A stretch of DNA of 64,000 bases from Rahnella variigena (GTDB lineage: Bacteria; Pseudomonadota; Gammaproteobacteria; Enterobacterales; Enterobacteriaceae), in the NCBI RefSeq assembly GCF_003610915.1, contig NZ_NSDJ01000001.1, positions 1,302,001-1,366,000 on the forward strand, given 5' to 3'. Position 1 is the first letter of the stretch; every line of letters starts with the position of its first letter. Shown here one piece after another: positions 28,713 through 38,429 of the stretch. The translations under genes and the position numbers were made by a program. Below the pieces are notes generated by a model, which saw nothing but the letters and a program-made list of their open reading frames with translations, did no database searches and was not told where the DNA came from.

Positions 28713-29223
28713 AGGAGATTTCAAATGATGTGACGCCCGTGACTTTTCCGGGAGACATTTCGCCAGATGTTTTAACATAGGCAGCGTAGAAACTTAGTTT
28801 ATTAATATCCGATGAATGAGTTAAATTAAAGCTACTAAAATTATTCCTGATGTCCAGGTTAGTTATATTCATGTCATATAATCCAATGGCTACACCATTT
28901 GCTTCACCCTCTGCACCAGAATTAATCTGAAGCAAATTAGGCATTTTCTCATCGCTAGCTCCAGTAAATCTCACGTTGACTGTGTTAATTTCTAAAGGAC
29001 AATTTTCAATTATTATATTAAATGGTGTGAGACCAAAAGGGACTCCTAAATTCTTACCATTTAAGAGTCCAGTCGTCATGTTAACAACGGAGTTATTGCT
29101 CCCGGAAGAAAGAGAGCAAGTTGATGAGCTCAACTTTGCACTGATATTTATAGTTATCTGCTCAGCACTACCTGGAAAACAGGTAAAAATAAAACCCAGA
29201 CAAATTAAAAATTGTTTAATCAT
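28705..29223 (-). CDS. Minor fimbrial subunit
   Basis: A 172-aa type 1-like pilin. A signal peptide (MIKQFLICLGFIFTCFPGSA) precedes the mature start EQITINISAKL. Paired cysteines (about mature positions 14 and 54) form the pilin disulphide, and the protein ends FEISYD with the penultimate tyrosine used for chaperone binding. The start at 29223 overlaps the previous stop by 8 bases, which decides it over the longer frame to 29268. It probably joins the adhesin to the shaft. Confidence 0.82.
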   Translation of the reverse strand: MIKQFLICLGFIFTCFPGSAEQITINISAKLSSSTCSLSSGSNNSVVNMTTGLLNGKNLGVPFGLTPFNIIIENCPLEINTVNVRFTGASDEKMPNLLQINSGAEGEANGVAIGLYDMNITNLDIRNNFSSFNLTHSSDINKLSFYAAYVKTSGEMSPGKVTGVTSFEISYD

Positions 29224-29752
29224 AATACATATCCAGGAAAAGTACTGATGACGCGTCACCAGCTGCAACAGGGACTGCGACCGCTCTGTATTGCAAGAAG
29301 AATTTTAAAGTATATTTTTCGGTCGTTACAGGTGAACCCAGGGCTAACTTGGTATTCAAAGGAATTCGGTTACCTTTGTCATCTAATATTTCAATAGCAA
29401 GCCCTTGCGCAAGAGGTTCCGACATATCTGGCTGGCCCTTAATCTTTAGCAACGTCGGATCCAGTTCATTGGCCTCACCTGTAAATTGGTAAGAAATGTT
29501 GCTCGAAGTACCCAGGCAGTCTAAACCAATGTCTATCTCTTCCTTATTACTCACATTCCCTGGCGCTTTGAAGGCAGATGTATTCAAGTCAGAAAAAACA
29601 ACATTCTTGGTGAGGTCTTCACTATTTACATTACAATTTTGATCTCTCAAGGCGCCATTGATACTCACCATCACATCAGCAGCGTAACTGCGTAGGTGTA
29701 TAGCGTTGATCAGAACAAACAAGAACATATACTGGAAAAATTTAAGTTTCAA
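29216..29752 (-). CDS. Minor fimbrial subunit
   Basis: A 178-aa pilin-fold protein with a signal peptide (cleavage after SYA|ADV), a cysteine pair, and a C-terminal beta strand ending LDMYYD. It lies 12 bases after the usher and overlaps the next pilin by 8 bases. It is likely a tip fibrillum or adaptor subunit exported through the usher after chaperone binding. Confidence 0.82.
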   Translation of the reverse strand: MKLKFFQYMFLFVLINAIHLRSYAADVMVSINGALRDQNCNVNSEDLTKNVVFSDLNTSAFKAPGNVSNKEEIDIGLDCLGTSSNISYQFTGEANELDPTLLKIKGQPDMSEPLAQGLAIEILDDKGNRIPLNTKLALGSPVTTEKYTLKFFLQYRAVAVPVAAGDASSVLFLDMYYD

Positions 29753-29764
29753 TGCACATTCTCC

Positions 29765-32269
29765 TCAATGACATTCGACCTGAGTTCTATTTATTGTTCT
29801 GGATTTAAAATTCTCGTCATAATGTATTACAAATTTACAAGTGTCCTCATCATCCCATTTTACTTTATAGGTGGCATTGTTACTGACTCCAGTCAGATAT
29901 ACTGTTCCATCATCATTGGCAATAGCGAATGAGTTATTTCCTTCTTCGCTCACGATTGTTCCAAATCGTATAGGTTTGTTTTTATATTTAACCGAAACTA
30001 AGAAGTTATAGCCTCTTTTAACATCAAAAACTACTTTCGAGACAGCGCCTCGCGTTGGCGCCACTTTGATAACTCTGCCTTCTACATCAAAGTCATCACC
30101 AAATGTTAAAGGATCCAATTCAACATCATTATAATGATATGGCGATGCATAGGGGATAAGAGCATACCCATGCTTATCTATAGTAATGTTTTCTCCTGCC
30201 CGGTTAATTCTTGCTCCGCTAGCACCAGCAGCTTCAACCAGGATCGCAGTGTCATTCGCTTGTTGAGAGAAAACAATACCATTTTCATGTGCTAAAATAG
30301 AACCGCTAACTCCGTAATCTGCTTGTTTTGTTACAGGGGAGAATGTTAAACCTGATTTAAATCTTGCATAATCAGACCTATAATTAGCGGAAAGATATGT
30401 TGTATTGTTATCATGTTCTCTGTTAATACTTTGATTTATATTATAATCCATTCTATTGTCTAACGCAGTACCATACAAGCTTGTATTATTATTGTATGTT
30501 CCATCCTGTTTGTTATAAGTATAGCTATTGGAAATATATGCAATGTTGTTCCGCCCGCGACCGGAAAGGGGTATGGTAAAAGATACAAAAAACAAATTAT
30601 TTTTTGTTTTATTGTACTCATATTTATTAAAACTTAAGGACAGCATCATGTTATTGAGTTTGTTAAAGGTTTTATTCCAACCTGCTTGAATGTTTTTCGA
30701 TGTACCGCCGTTCCAATAATCCGTAGTATTACCCCATAGAGATAACTGCCCAAAATTGTTTAGATTTTGGGATATATTCCACTGATATGAAGCTTTCCTT
30801 GCACCGGAATAATTATAGTTCACTGACTCTCCAGTAAGCGGGTCAATATACTGGTTGTTATTTTTTTGAACCGCTTCATTAAGTGAGTAATAATTAGATG
30901 TTGAATATCTATAGCCGGTTATCTGTATATTTGTTCCAATATCCTGGAAAGACTTTGAGTACAACACTCTATAGGATTGTCCAACTTCTTTGTCATGCGC
31001 ATCCTCAGTGTAATACGAATTGATGGCATCAAATGATAGCGCACCAATCCCACCTAAATCTTTTGCTAAACCGAGTCCTAAGGATCGATAATTTCCTGAT
31101 AACTGAGTACCACCATAAATTGTAGTTTCATGCGGCAAGCCAAATGAAGCAGAACCTTGAAAAAATGATGCTTTCCTGGCAGCCTGGAGATCAAGTTCGC
31201 CTGCTGTAGCAGAATAATTATATAGTCCCGTTTTTAACAAATTAGGCAATGTAGAGTAGGGAATTATAAAATTTTTAACAGTACCGTCTGCAGCAATGAG
31301 TTCTACCTGATAATCACCACTGCTACCTACCGGGTTCAAATCCTTAATATCGTAGGGGCCTGCATCAACATAAGTTTGGTATACAATTACACCATTTTGT
31401 CTAATTGTTAACTTAGAGCGGCTATCTGCTATACCTTTAATCGGAGGTGAATACCCTCTTTCACTTTCCGGACGCATTTCTTCAGATGTAGCCAGTGTAA
31501 CACCAGTATAGGTAAGTGAATCAAATAAATTAGATCCTAATGAATTTTGACCTATGATTAGATTGCTTTTAAGCCCCTGAATAGCTCTGCTCGCAAAGAC
31601 GTTATTTATCTTTTTTTCATTGTGATGACTTACACCGTAATGACTCTGATTCCAGTAGATATTACCATTAAAACGCCATGCTCCGTAGTTCAGCTTATTA
31701 TTAAAGCTAAAATAAGACGATGAAAAATTGGAGTTATTTGTGTTTTTTGAGTTACTCCCGGTAAAGTCATAATTACTAATAAATACGGGAATACCATCAT
31801 CCCAGTCTCTTACATCAGCCAGGCTAGAGCGTGTGGCATCAAGATATATTTGAGGTATAGATATTCTCAGAAGCAGCTTCGACATCTCGACCTGATACGA
31901 TGAGCCACTAACATTTTTTTGTAAGTCTATGCATTTACTATTATCTCCAATAGCTCGCAATTTCTTTTTTAGACTATCGTTAAATGGCATAAGGTCAACT
32001 AACTCAGATGTGAAGCACGGTTCAACTTTTTTTTCCTTAGAATTCACTTCGACAAAACGAATTTTACTGTTCTTGATGAATTTGTCGCCTACATAAACAT
32101 CAAAATAATAAACGCCAGGTGTAACGTTATTATTTTTAGATATAAATGATAAGTCATGCAGAGAAGCTACATCACTACCTAAGAACAATGGATTGAAATA
32201 ATCCTCAGCATGTACCTGAGCTATGCGTACAAAAAGCAAAGCAAATGTAATAAATCTTAAGGAATACAT
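29765..32269 (-). CDS. Outer-membrane fimbrial usher
   Basis: An 834-aa usher of the FimD/PapC family. It starts MYSLRFITFALLF with a signal peptide ending VHA|EDYFNPLFL, the usual mature N-terminus of ushers. The N-terminal domain, the 24-strand barrel with a plug, and two C-terminal domains follow in family order (GARINRAGENITIDKHGYAL, KRGYNFLV, the paired C-terminal cysteines DTCKF and QVECH). The start at 32269 leaves 35 bases after the first chaperone; a longer frame to 32317 would run back into it. The usher assembles and secretes the pilus. Confidence 0.93.
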   Translation of the reverse strand: MYSLRFITFALLFVRIAQVHAEDYFNPLFLGSDVASLHDLSFISKNNNVTPGVYYFDVYVGDKFIKNSKIRFVEVNSKEKKVEPCFTSELVDLMPFNDSLKKKLRAIGDNSKCIDLQKNVSGSSYQVEMSKLLLRISIPQIYLDATRSSLADVRDWDDGIPVFISNYDFTGSNSKNTNNSNFSSSYFSFNNKLNYGAWRFNGNIYWNQSHYGVSHHNEKKINNVFASRAIQGLKSNLIIGQNSLGSNLFDSLTYTGVTLATSEEMRPESERGYSPPIKGIADSRSKLTIRQNGVIVYQTYVDAGPYDIKDLNPVGSSGDYQVELIAADGTVKNFIIPYSTLPNLLKTGLYNYSATAGELDLQAARKASFFQGSASFGLPHETTIYGGTQLSGNYRSLGLGLAKDLGGIGALSFDAINSYYTEDAHDKEVGQSYRVLYSKSFQDIGTNIQITGYRYSTSNYYSLNEAVQKNNNQYIDPLTGESVNYNYSGARKASYQWNISQNLNNFGQLSLWGNTTDYWNGGTSKNIQAGWNKTFNKLNNMMLSLSFNKYEYNKTKNNLFFVSFTIPLSGRGRNNIAYISNSYTYNKQDGTYNNNTSLYGTALDNRMDYNINQSINREHDNNTTYLSANYRSDYARFKSGLTFSPVTKQADYGVSGSILAHENGIVFSQQANDTAILVEAAGASGARINRAGENITIDKHGYALIPYASPYHYNDVELDPLTFGDDFDVEGRVIKVAPTRGAVSKVVFDVKRGYNFLVSVKYKNKPIRFGTIVSEEGNNSFAIANDDGTVYLTGVSNNATYKVKWDDEDTCKFVIHYDENFKSRTINRTQVECH

Positions 32270-32304
32270 TTCTAGATCCAATCGTTTATTTTTTAAAATT
32301 AAGA

Positions 32305-32988
32305 CTATAACTTGCAAGTATTATTATTGACTTGCACTCCATAATCGTTGATGAAACTATATTTTATTTCTGATCCTGATGATTTTATAGCAATGCTTAC
32401 ATTGCCAAATGGGGCAATGGTTTCCGCCTTAGAAACTTCTTTGTTATTGATGCTAACATTGACCATATTTACGTAGTATGGTGATGTGTTTTTAATTTGT
32501 AATGTTTTACCGTTGAGCTGGCAAGCGAGCGTTTTTGCAGCATCGCTCGCTTCGCTATTCAAATCATTTGGCCTTATGAATAATTTTATTTTTGTTGTAA
32601 TTGAAACCAATAGCGAGTTATTAAGCTCTTGTTCCTCTTTACTTAAAGATGGGATCACTTTAGCATTGAAATAAAAAAGTTCCTCTCTGTCATTGGGTAA
32701 TTTATTTTTATCACCAGCATAAACAATACGTAATACGCTGTCAGTATTTGCATTTAACACAAATAGTGGTGGAGTTACGATAAAGTCATCGACTTTATTT
32801 CCCTGCTTATCGGTAACCCAGGATTGGACGAGGAAATTATTTTTCTTATCGTTATTAAATATTTTTATCGCAGTTTGACTTTTATCTGCCGGGTATATTA
32901 AACGAGTAGCCCCTAACGAGACCCCTTCGGCGAAAGCAGGAGGCATAATAAAAGTTAAAATGAGTAAAATTAATAAATTAAATTTCAA
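32305..32988 (-). CDS. First periplasmic fimbrial chaperone (PapD-like)
   Basis: A 227-aa chaperone with a signal peptide (cleavage after AFA), the N-terminal GVSLGATRLIYP strand, DDFIVTPPLFVLN and the REELFYFNAKVIP motif characteristic of PapD/FimC-like chaperones. Such chaperones donate their G1 strand to nascent pilins in the periplasm. It lies 60 bases after the major pilin gene and 35 bases before the usher. Confidence 0.92.
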   Translation of the reverse strand: MKFNLLILLILTFIMPPAFAEGVSLGATRLIYPADKSQTAIKIFNNDKKNNFLVQSWVTDKQGNKVDDFIVTPPLFVLNANTDSVLRIVYAGDKNKLPNDREELFYFNAKVIPSLSKEEQELNNSLLVSITTKIKLFIRPNDLNSEASDAAKTLACQLNGKTLQIKNTSPYYVNMVNVSINNKEVSKAETIAPFGNVSIAIKSSGSEIKYSFINDYGVQVNNNTCKL

Positions 32989-33048
32989 GGTTTTCCCCTG
33001 GGATTATTCAATTATTAGCTGGTCTCGAGTACCAGCTAATATTATTAT

Positions 33049-33612
33049 TTAGTTATAGGTAAGCATGAAATTTGCTACGGACTGAACTTTGCCAGCACCG
33101 ACTACGGCTGCAGTGGAAACATAGTCCGCTGCAAAATTAATAGTCGATGTAGCGCCTTCGTTCAATGCTACTGGTGCGGTTTGTCCAGTACCTAGAGCTA
33201 AGGCTTCATTATTTGGCCCATAAATCTGCAACCCGACATTTGTTGCAGCGCCAGCGCCTGCATTATTTGCCAGAAGGTTAGGTGAAGTCGCATCAGCTTG
33301 TCCTGTGAAACTTACGCTAACATTTTTATATGTCGTCGTGTCGCAATCCTGCAAGGAAATGGTGAATGGTTTACGTGCATTAGCTACCTGGTCTTTAGCA
33401 GTAAATACGCTTGATCTCACAGTATCCAGATTAACAATTTTATTTGTGTCGTCACTGGCAACAGAACATGCGCCTTTAGTAATTTCTCCATTAAAAGTTA
33501 CCTGGCCGCCAGTTGTTGTAACCGGATCAACTTCACCCTCAGCATAAGCAGCTGATGCTGAAATTAAAAAACCGAAAGCAAAAGCAGGTAGTAACACATT
33601 CTTCATTTTCAT
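33049..33612 (-). CDS. Major fimbrial subunit
   Basis: A 187-aa type 1-family pilin. The signal peptide (MKMKNVLLPAFAFGFLISAS, cleavage after AYA) precedes EGEVDPVTTTGGQVTFNGEI; the cysteine pair is GACSV and LQDCD, and the C-terminus FMLTYN carries the penultimate tyrosine. The start has a good ribosome binding site (AAGGAAG). It is the first gene of the operon, behind about 1 kb of non-coding DNA, as expected for an abundantly made shaft subunit. Confidence 0.92.
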   Translation of the reverse strand: MKMKNVLLPAFAFGFLISASAAYAEGEVDPVTTTGGQVTFNGEITKGACSVASDDTNKIVNLDTVRSSVFTAKDQVANARKPFTISLQDCDTTTYKNVSVSFTGQADATSPNLLANNAGAGAATNVGLQIYGPNNEALALGTGQTAPVALNEGATSTINFAADYVSTAAVVGAGKVQSVANFMLTYN

Positions 33613-34655
33613 AAAATCTTCCTTGCTGTAATTACCAATGTTAAGTGTTGAGAACGCTAACCCCGGCAGAAAAGTATTTCAGACATACCGGGAAGCGGAG
33701 CAAGTTTAAGGGTATCAATTCTCCAGAATCAAGCTGGTATTAATTCCCCTGTCATCCTTCACTGATGATATTTGTGGGTATAATCCTAAAAATATCATCT
33801 TTTGCAAATTAAGATTTTCCTCGATTTGGATTTTAAAAATATATTCAGATCAATAATTTTTCGTACAGTAAACATCCAGCGGTTAGGAGTAATCGCAATT
33901 TTCATGGTTTCTTAAGTTATATAATTATTTATAACAACCTGTCTCACCTCATAAAACGTCAGAAATTAATTGTCAAAAACATTTATAAATAACGTTTTGT
34001 CATCTTTTTTCCCCCTCAATACTGCCTTATCACCTTTATGAAGCTATGAGTTGGGTGACATCATCCACATGCTGACCGAAATCATGTCTATGGAACTGCT
34101 AAAGCCACCTTTTACAACTGATTGACTGTATCCAGAGGATGGAAATCGCTGATTTTATAAATGCTAAAGCCCGTGAGGATGAGAACTGTCATCTGAGGCA
34201 GTTTTCCCAAAGCGAAGACTGGTAGTTCAGGCACATAATCGGAGGTTTGGTAGGACTCAGGCTGCTGTCACATAAATGTAATATGTCCGAATGATAGTAA
34301 AATTTGAAACTTGCCGATTTTTCACGTCAAAAAATCATTCGCAACTTCAAAATAACCCACTCAGGGGAGAGGGATGTTATTTACGTTTCTGTGAACTATC
34401 CCGTTAACTAAGAAATCAGTCGCGGTTATATCTGTATTTACACAAAGCCAAGGGGGGGGGAAGTGGCAGACAGATGTAATCGCTATTCTGCTATCACAAG
34501 GTTTAGAGTGCCCGAAGCTGTAAACCACCATAGAGATAATAATCTAAATATAGAAATGCACAGACGGGCAGGGGACGTTGACAATTAATCAGACTGGATT
34601 TATTAACGCTAAATATAGATTAAACACTCGTTTCATGCCCATCAGTATCCTCCTC
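33613..34655. other. 1-kb intergenic region between the fimbrial operon and emrY
   Basis: No supported gene. The left part should hold the minus-strand fimbrial promoter. Short open pieces around 34060-34230 (for example MEIADFINAKAREDENCHL) look like leftovers of genes but match nothing I know. A C/T-rich motif near 34269 (CTGTCACATAAATGTAATAT) resembles half a Pho box; this is weak. A run of nine G lies near 34452. No invertible-element inverted repeats or fim-type recombinase were seen. Confidence 0.45.
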
Positions 34656-36179
34656 TTATTTTTTATAAGGTTTAGCAAACCAAACCAATAAAGTGAGTGT
34701 AAGAAAAACATAAGACGAAACAGAGAATATTTCATTCGCAGAAATCAGCAGTGATTGCTGAGTAATGGTCTGATTAATGTATTCCAGCCCCTGAGCAGTG
34801 CTTAATCCTGCCGTTTTTAAACTGCTGATATAATGCTCAAAAACAGGATTGGCAGAATTAATATTTTCTGTTAACTGGGCGTGATGCACCGATTCTCTCC
34901 GGCTCCATAACGTCATCGTCAAAGATGTCCCTACAGAACCTGACAGAGTGCGCAAGAAATTACTCAGGCTTGTAGCACTAGCCAATTTATCGTAAGAAAG
35001 TCCTGCTAAAGATATCGTTGTTAAAGGCAGAAAGAAGCACGCAACCGCGAACCCTTGTATCAACTGCGGCCAAATAATTGACGTAAAATCGATCGTCGGC
35101 GTGAAAGTAACAGAACGCCAATGATAGCATATGAAATAGACCGTAAAGCTGAATGTAACCAGCAGTCTCATGTCTATGTTCTTATTGTAGCGACCAATGA
35201 GTGGAGCGATGATCAGTGGCATTATGCCTATCGGTGCGTAAGCTAAACCAGCCCAAACTGAAGTATAGCCATATACACTCTGTAAAAGTTGAGGCATCAA
35301 AACAATAGCACCGGAATAGATAAGATAGGCACAAACAATACACAAAATGGCGATGCTAAAATTCAGGGATTTGAAAAGACTTAAGTCAACCAAGGGGTTT
35401 TTATCTTTTATTTCATGCAGCACGAATAAGGGCAAAGTCACAACGCAAATTATTGTGAGCGTCACAATCGTGGAGGAGCTAAACCAGTCAAGGTCTTTGC
35501 CTTTATCCAGCATTATTTGCAGAGACCCCACTCCCAATACCAGCAGGCTTAGTCCGATCAGATTGAGTTTCACTGGCTGAGTGGCAGTTTCCCGACCCTT
35601 CAGTAAGAAAGAACAAACTAAAACTACCGCGATACCCATAGGGACATTAATAAAAAAGATCCATCCCCAATGGTAATTATCGCAAATATAGCCCCCGAGA
35701 ATAGGGCCAAAAATCGGGGCGATGATAACGGTCATAGACCAGATAGCTAAAGCGTAGGTGCGTTTCTCCGGGGGATAATTGCGCAAGAGCAGGCTTTGAG
35801 ATAACGGAATGAGGGGGCCTGCGACTAATCCCTGAATGATACGAAAGAAAATCAGCATATCGAGACTGGAGGCCACTCCGCAACAAAACGATGTCATGAA
35901 AAAGAGTGTGACAGACATTAAAAAAAGACGTCGTTCTCCTAAACGCAACGAAAGTCGCCCCGTGACAGGAATCGAAATAGCATTCGCCACACCAAAAGAT
36001 GTAATAACCCAGGTTCCTTCATCGGAAGAAGCGCCCAATGACCCGGAAATCGTTTGGATCGCCACATTCGTTATTGTTGAGTCGAGCATTTGCATAAAAG
36101 TCGCCATTGCCAGCGCAATAGTGACAAAAATTAGGGTGCTGCCTTTCAGCGGCGGGAGTACTGATGATGAACACGCCAT
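34656..36179 (-). CDS. emrY: Multidrug efflux MFS transporter EmrY (DHA2 family)
   Basis: A 507-aa, 14-helix DHA2-family drug:H+ antiporter. Seen: the N-terminal FMQMLDSTITNVAIQTI motif, the antiporter motif region GPILGGYICDNYHWGWIFFI, and the family motif RLSLRLGERR. With EmrK and an outer-membrane TolC-type channel it would form a tripartite pump. It overlaps emrK by one base (TAATG). Length and context (emrKY divergent from evgAS) match E. coli EmrY (512 aa) better than EmrB, hence the symbol. Confidence 0.88.
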   Translation of the reverse strand: MACSSSVLPPLKGSTLIFVTIALAMATFMQMLDSTITNVAIQTISGSLGASSDEGTWVITSFGVANAISIPVTGRLSLRLGERRLFLMSVTLFFMTSFCCGVASSLDMLIFFRIIQGLVAGPLIPLSQSLLLRNYPPEKRTYALAIWSMTVIIAPIFGPILGGYICDNYHWGWIFFINVPMGIAVVLVCSFLLKGRETATQPVKLNLIGLSLLVLGVGSLQIMLDKGKDLDWFSSSTIVTLTIICVVTLPLFVLHEIKDKNPLVDLSLFKSLNFSIAILCIVCAYLIYSGAIVLMPQLLQSVYGYTSVWAGLAYAPIGIMPLIIAPLIGRYNKNIDMRLLVTFSFTVYFICYHWRSVTFTPTIDFTSIIWPQLIQGFAVACFFLPLTTISLAGLSYDKLASATSLSNFLRTLSGSVGTSLTMTLWSRRESVHHAQLTENINSANPVFEHYISSLKTAGLSTAQGLEYINQTITQQSLLISANEIFSVSSYVFLTLTLLVWFAKPYKK

Positions 36180-37339
36180 TATTGTGCCCCGTTTCGCGCA
36201 ATAATCCCGGTGATCACACTTTCAATTCCCCGTGTTTCGACCACAAGCGCCTTACTGCTTAAGGCGGGGGTTGAAATAACATGTTTTGAAAGTGTTTCAT
36301 CACCCACCTCATTTTGACCGCTGGAATAGAGCTTCGCCGTCGTGGAGAGACCAATTCGCAAGGGATGTTCAAGCAGTTGCGCTGGATTGAGTGCGACCCG
36401 CACTGGTACGCGCTGAACGACTTTAATCCAGTTACCTGTGGCATTTTGCGCAGGCAGGAGGGAGAAACTACCTCCAGTTCCCATATTTATCCCGGTGACA
36501 TGTCCTTCATATGGGACTTCATCTCCGTAAATATCACTGATAATGGTCACTTTCTGGCCTAAAGAAACGCCGCTAAGCTGGGTTTCTTTGAAGTTTGCAT
36601 TAACCCACATTTGTTCAACAGGAATGACTGACATCAACGTTTGCCCGACAGAAACAGTCTGACCAACCTGCACATTTCTTTCTGCGATATACCCTGTCAC
36701 CGGGCTGCGGATCACCGTACGTTGCAAAGTGATCCATGCCTCTCGAACGGCATCTGCGGCCTGCAGAACCTGCGGTTGTTCATTAATGGGCGTATCAAGC
36801 AACAATGCTTTGCTGGCTTTATATTGCTGAATGGCTGCATCTAATGCTGCTTTTTGGGAGGACACCTTATTTCGATAATGTTCAAGCGCCATTCTGGCAA
36901 TCAATGCATCACGGCTCAGTCCGGTTTGACGCTCGTAATCAGTTACCGCCTGGCTGTACGCAATTTTTGCCTGCCTGACATCTGCTTCAAGCTGGTCATT
37001 CTGAAAGGCAAGCTGTTGCGTTTGCCGGACAACATACGCCAGGTTATGTTTAGATTTTTTATAAGCGAGTTGTGCATCGGTATCATCAAGAACCGCCAGC
37101 ACATCACCTTCCTTTACAAATTCGGTGTCAGTATGGTTAACCGTAATGACACTTCCATTAATGAGCGCTGATACCGGATTTATGTTTCCTGCTACATAAG
37201 CATCATCCGTGGTTTGCACGTTTCCCAGTAAGAGATATCTATATGCTAAGGTCACGATGGAAATTGTTATAATCATAATAATAATGCTAGTGATGACTAT
37301 TTTTTTATTCTTAAAATCTATTTTCACGGATATATCCAC
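36179..37339 (-). CDS. emrK: Multidrug efflux membrane fusion protein EmrK (HlyD family)
   Basis: A 386-aa membrane fusion protein. One N-terminal membrane anchor (residues about 13-35) is followed by the lipoyl half-motif around DDAYVAGNINPVSALINGSV, a helical hairpin (about 90-200), the second lipoyl half (VIRSPVTGYIAERNVQVGQ) and a beta-barrel domain. It bridges EmrY to the outer-membrane channel. The length equals E. coli EmrK (about 387). It is divergent from evgA with 471 bases between, which in E. coli carries the EvgA-activated emrK promoter. Confidence 0.9.
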   Translation of the reverse strand: MDISVKIDFKNKKIVITSIIIMIITISIVTLAYRYLLLGNVQTTDDAYVAGNINPVSALINGSVITVNHTDTEFVKEGDVLAVLDDTDAQLAYKKSKHNLAYVVRQTQQLAFQNDQLEADVRQAKIAYSQAVTDYERQTGLSRDALIARMALEHYRNKVSSQKAALDAAIQQYKASKALLLDTPINEQPQVLQAADAVREAWITLQRTVIRSPVTGYIAERNVQVGQTVSVGQTLMSVIPVEQMWVNANFKETQLSGVSLGQKVTIISDIYGDEVPYEGHVTGINMGTGGSFSLLPAQNATGNWIKVVQRVPVRVALNPAQLLEHPLRIGLSTTAKLYSSGQNEVGDETLSKHVISTPALSSKALVVETRGIESVITGIIARNGAQ

Positions 37340-37810
37340 AATTATTTCTTGATGTCGACGCTGTCAGACATCAATGACAAAAAGGCAGAACTCAGTAAAG
37401 AGTTTAACTTCCTGATAACTTGGGTTTAAGCTGCACGTTCTGGAACTATTAGATAATAGAAAGGCATGGTATTTATAGAAGAATGATTCGTATTCTTTGT
37501 AGAATTTTTCTTACGTATGTAATCGATGGCCGAAATAATTAATCTAAAATTAACAATATTAAAACAATATATTGCTGAATGCGTATAGCTCTCATCTTTA
37601 ACTATGTCCTCATTTATATTGCGTTTATATTCACTCCCGTAATAAATGTTAGAATGTATTTCATGTGGCAACCTCACTAATTAATATTTAACGACTCGCA
37701 TATTTCAATTGTAAATGTCGTTATATGTATCTCTCATATTTTCTCGGACACAGGAAATTTGAAGGAATTGATGTTTAATTTTTGTTAAATCAAAGGATGA
37801 TGATTTAATA
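37340..37810. promoter_or_regulatory. Divergent emrKY / evgAS regulatory region
   Basis: 471 bases of AT-rich DNA between two divergent operons. In E. coli the corresponding region carries EvgA-activated promoters. A near-palindrome TTCTTACGTATGTAATCGA (about 37508-37526) has the TTAC-n4-GTAA arms that resemble my memory of the EvgA site; this is a suggestion only. An 83-codon minus-strand frame at 37426-37677 has no family signal and is not called. Confidence 0.4.
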
Positions 37811-38425
37811 ATGAAGGCAATAATCGTAGACGACCACCCTATCGCACTCATCGCGATAAGAAATTTGCTTAATGCAAATGGAATAGACATTTTGGCAGAA
37901 CTGGATGAAGGGGGAAACGTCGTCAATAAAGTCGAAACGCTAAAACCCGATCTTCTTATCATTGATGTCGACATCCCTGTACTAAGCGGTATCGAAGTGC
38001 TGGAACAATTACGTAAGCGTCGTTATTCAGGGGCTATTATCGTCATTTCGGCTAAAAATGAAGTCTTTTATGGACAGCGCAGTGCAGAATTAGGCGCAAA
38101 TGGATTTGTCAGTAAAAAAGAAGGACTTAATAATATTATGTCTGCAATTGAAGCTGCCAATAATGGTTACAGTTATTTCCCTTTCACGCTGAGTCGTTTT
38201 TATGGCGAGACAACAAGTGAACAAGGCAAACTGGATTCACTTTCCATGCAGGAAGTAAAAGTTTTCAGATATATGATTAACGGTACTGATTATACCAGTA
38301 TCGCCAGTAAAATGAACATTAGCAATAAAACAGTTTGTACCTATAAAAGACGTTTGTTAGAAAAGCTTAACTGTAATTCTTTGATGGATCTTTTTAGTTT
38401 TGCGCAAAGAAATAAGCTTGGATAA
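37811..38425 (+). CDS. evgA: Response regulator EvgA
   Basis: A 204-aa NarL/FixJ-type response regulator, the same length as E. coli EvgA. The N-terminal receiver has the acidic pair (IIVDDHP), the phospho-acceptor aspartate in LLIIDVDIPVLSG, and a lysine in FVSKKEG. The C-terminal LuxR-type helix-turn-helix is YTSIASKMNISNKTVCTYKR. EvgA activates acid-resistance and efflux genes when phosphorylated by EvgS. It is followed 4 bases later by evgS. Confidence 0.92.
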   Translation: MKAIIVDDHPIALIAIRNLLNANGIDILAELDEGGNVVNKVETLKPDLLIIDVDIPVLSGIEVLEQLRKRRYSGAIIVISAKNEVFYGQRSAELGANGFVSKKEGLNNIMSAIEAANNGYSYFPFTLSRFYGETTSEQGKLDSLSMQEVKVFRYMINGTDYTSIASKMNISNKTVCTYKRRLLEKLNCNSLMDLFSFAQRNKLG

Positions 38426-38429
38426 ACTC

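Noticed and set aside
34261..34300. Pho box
   Set aside because: Only one half-site-like match and no adjacent gene to control.
37426..37677. 83-codon frame between emrK and evgA
   Set aside because: GTG start, no family match, and it occupies a region needed for two divergent promoters.
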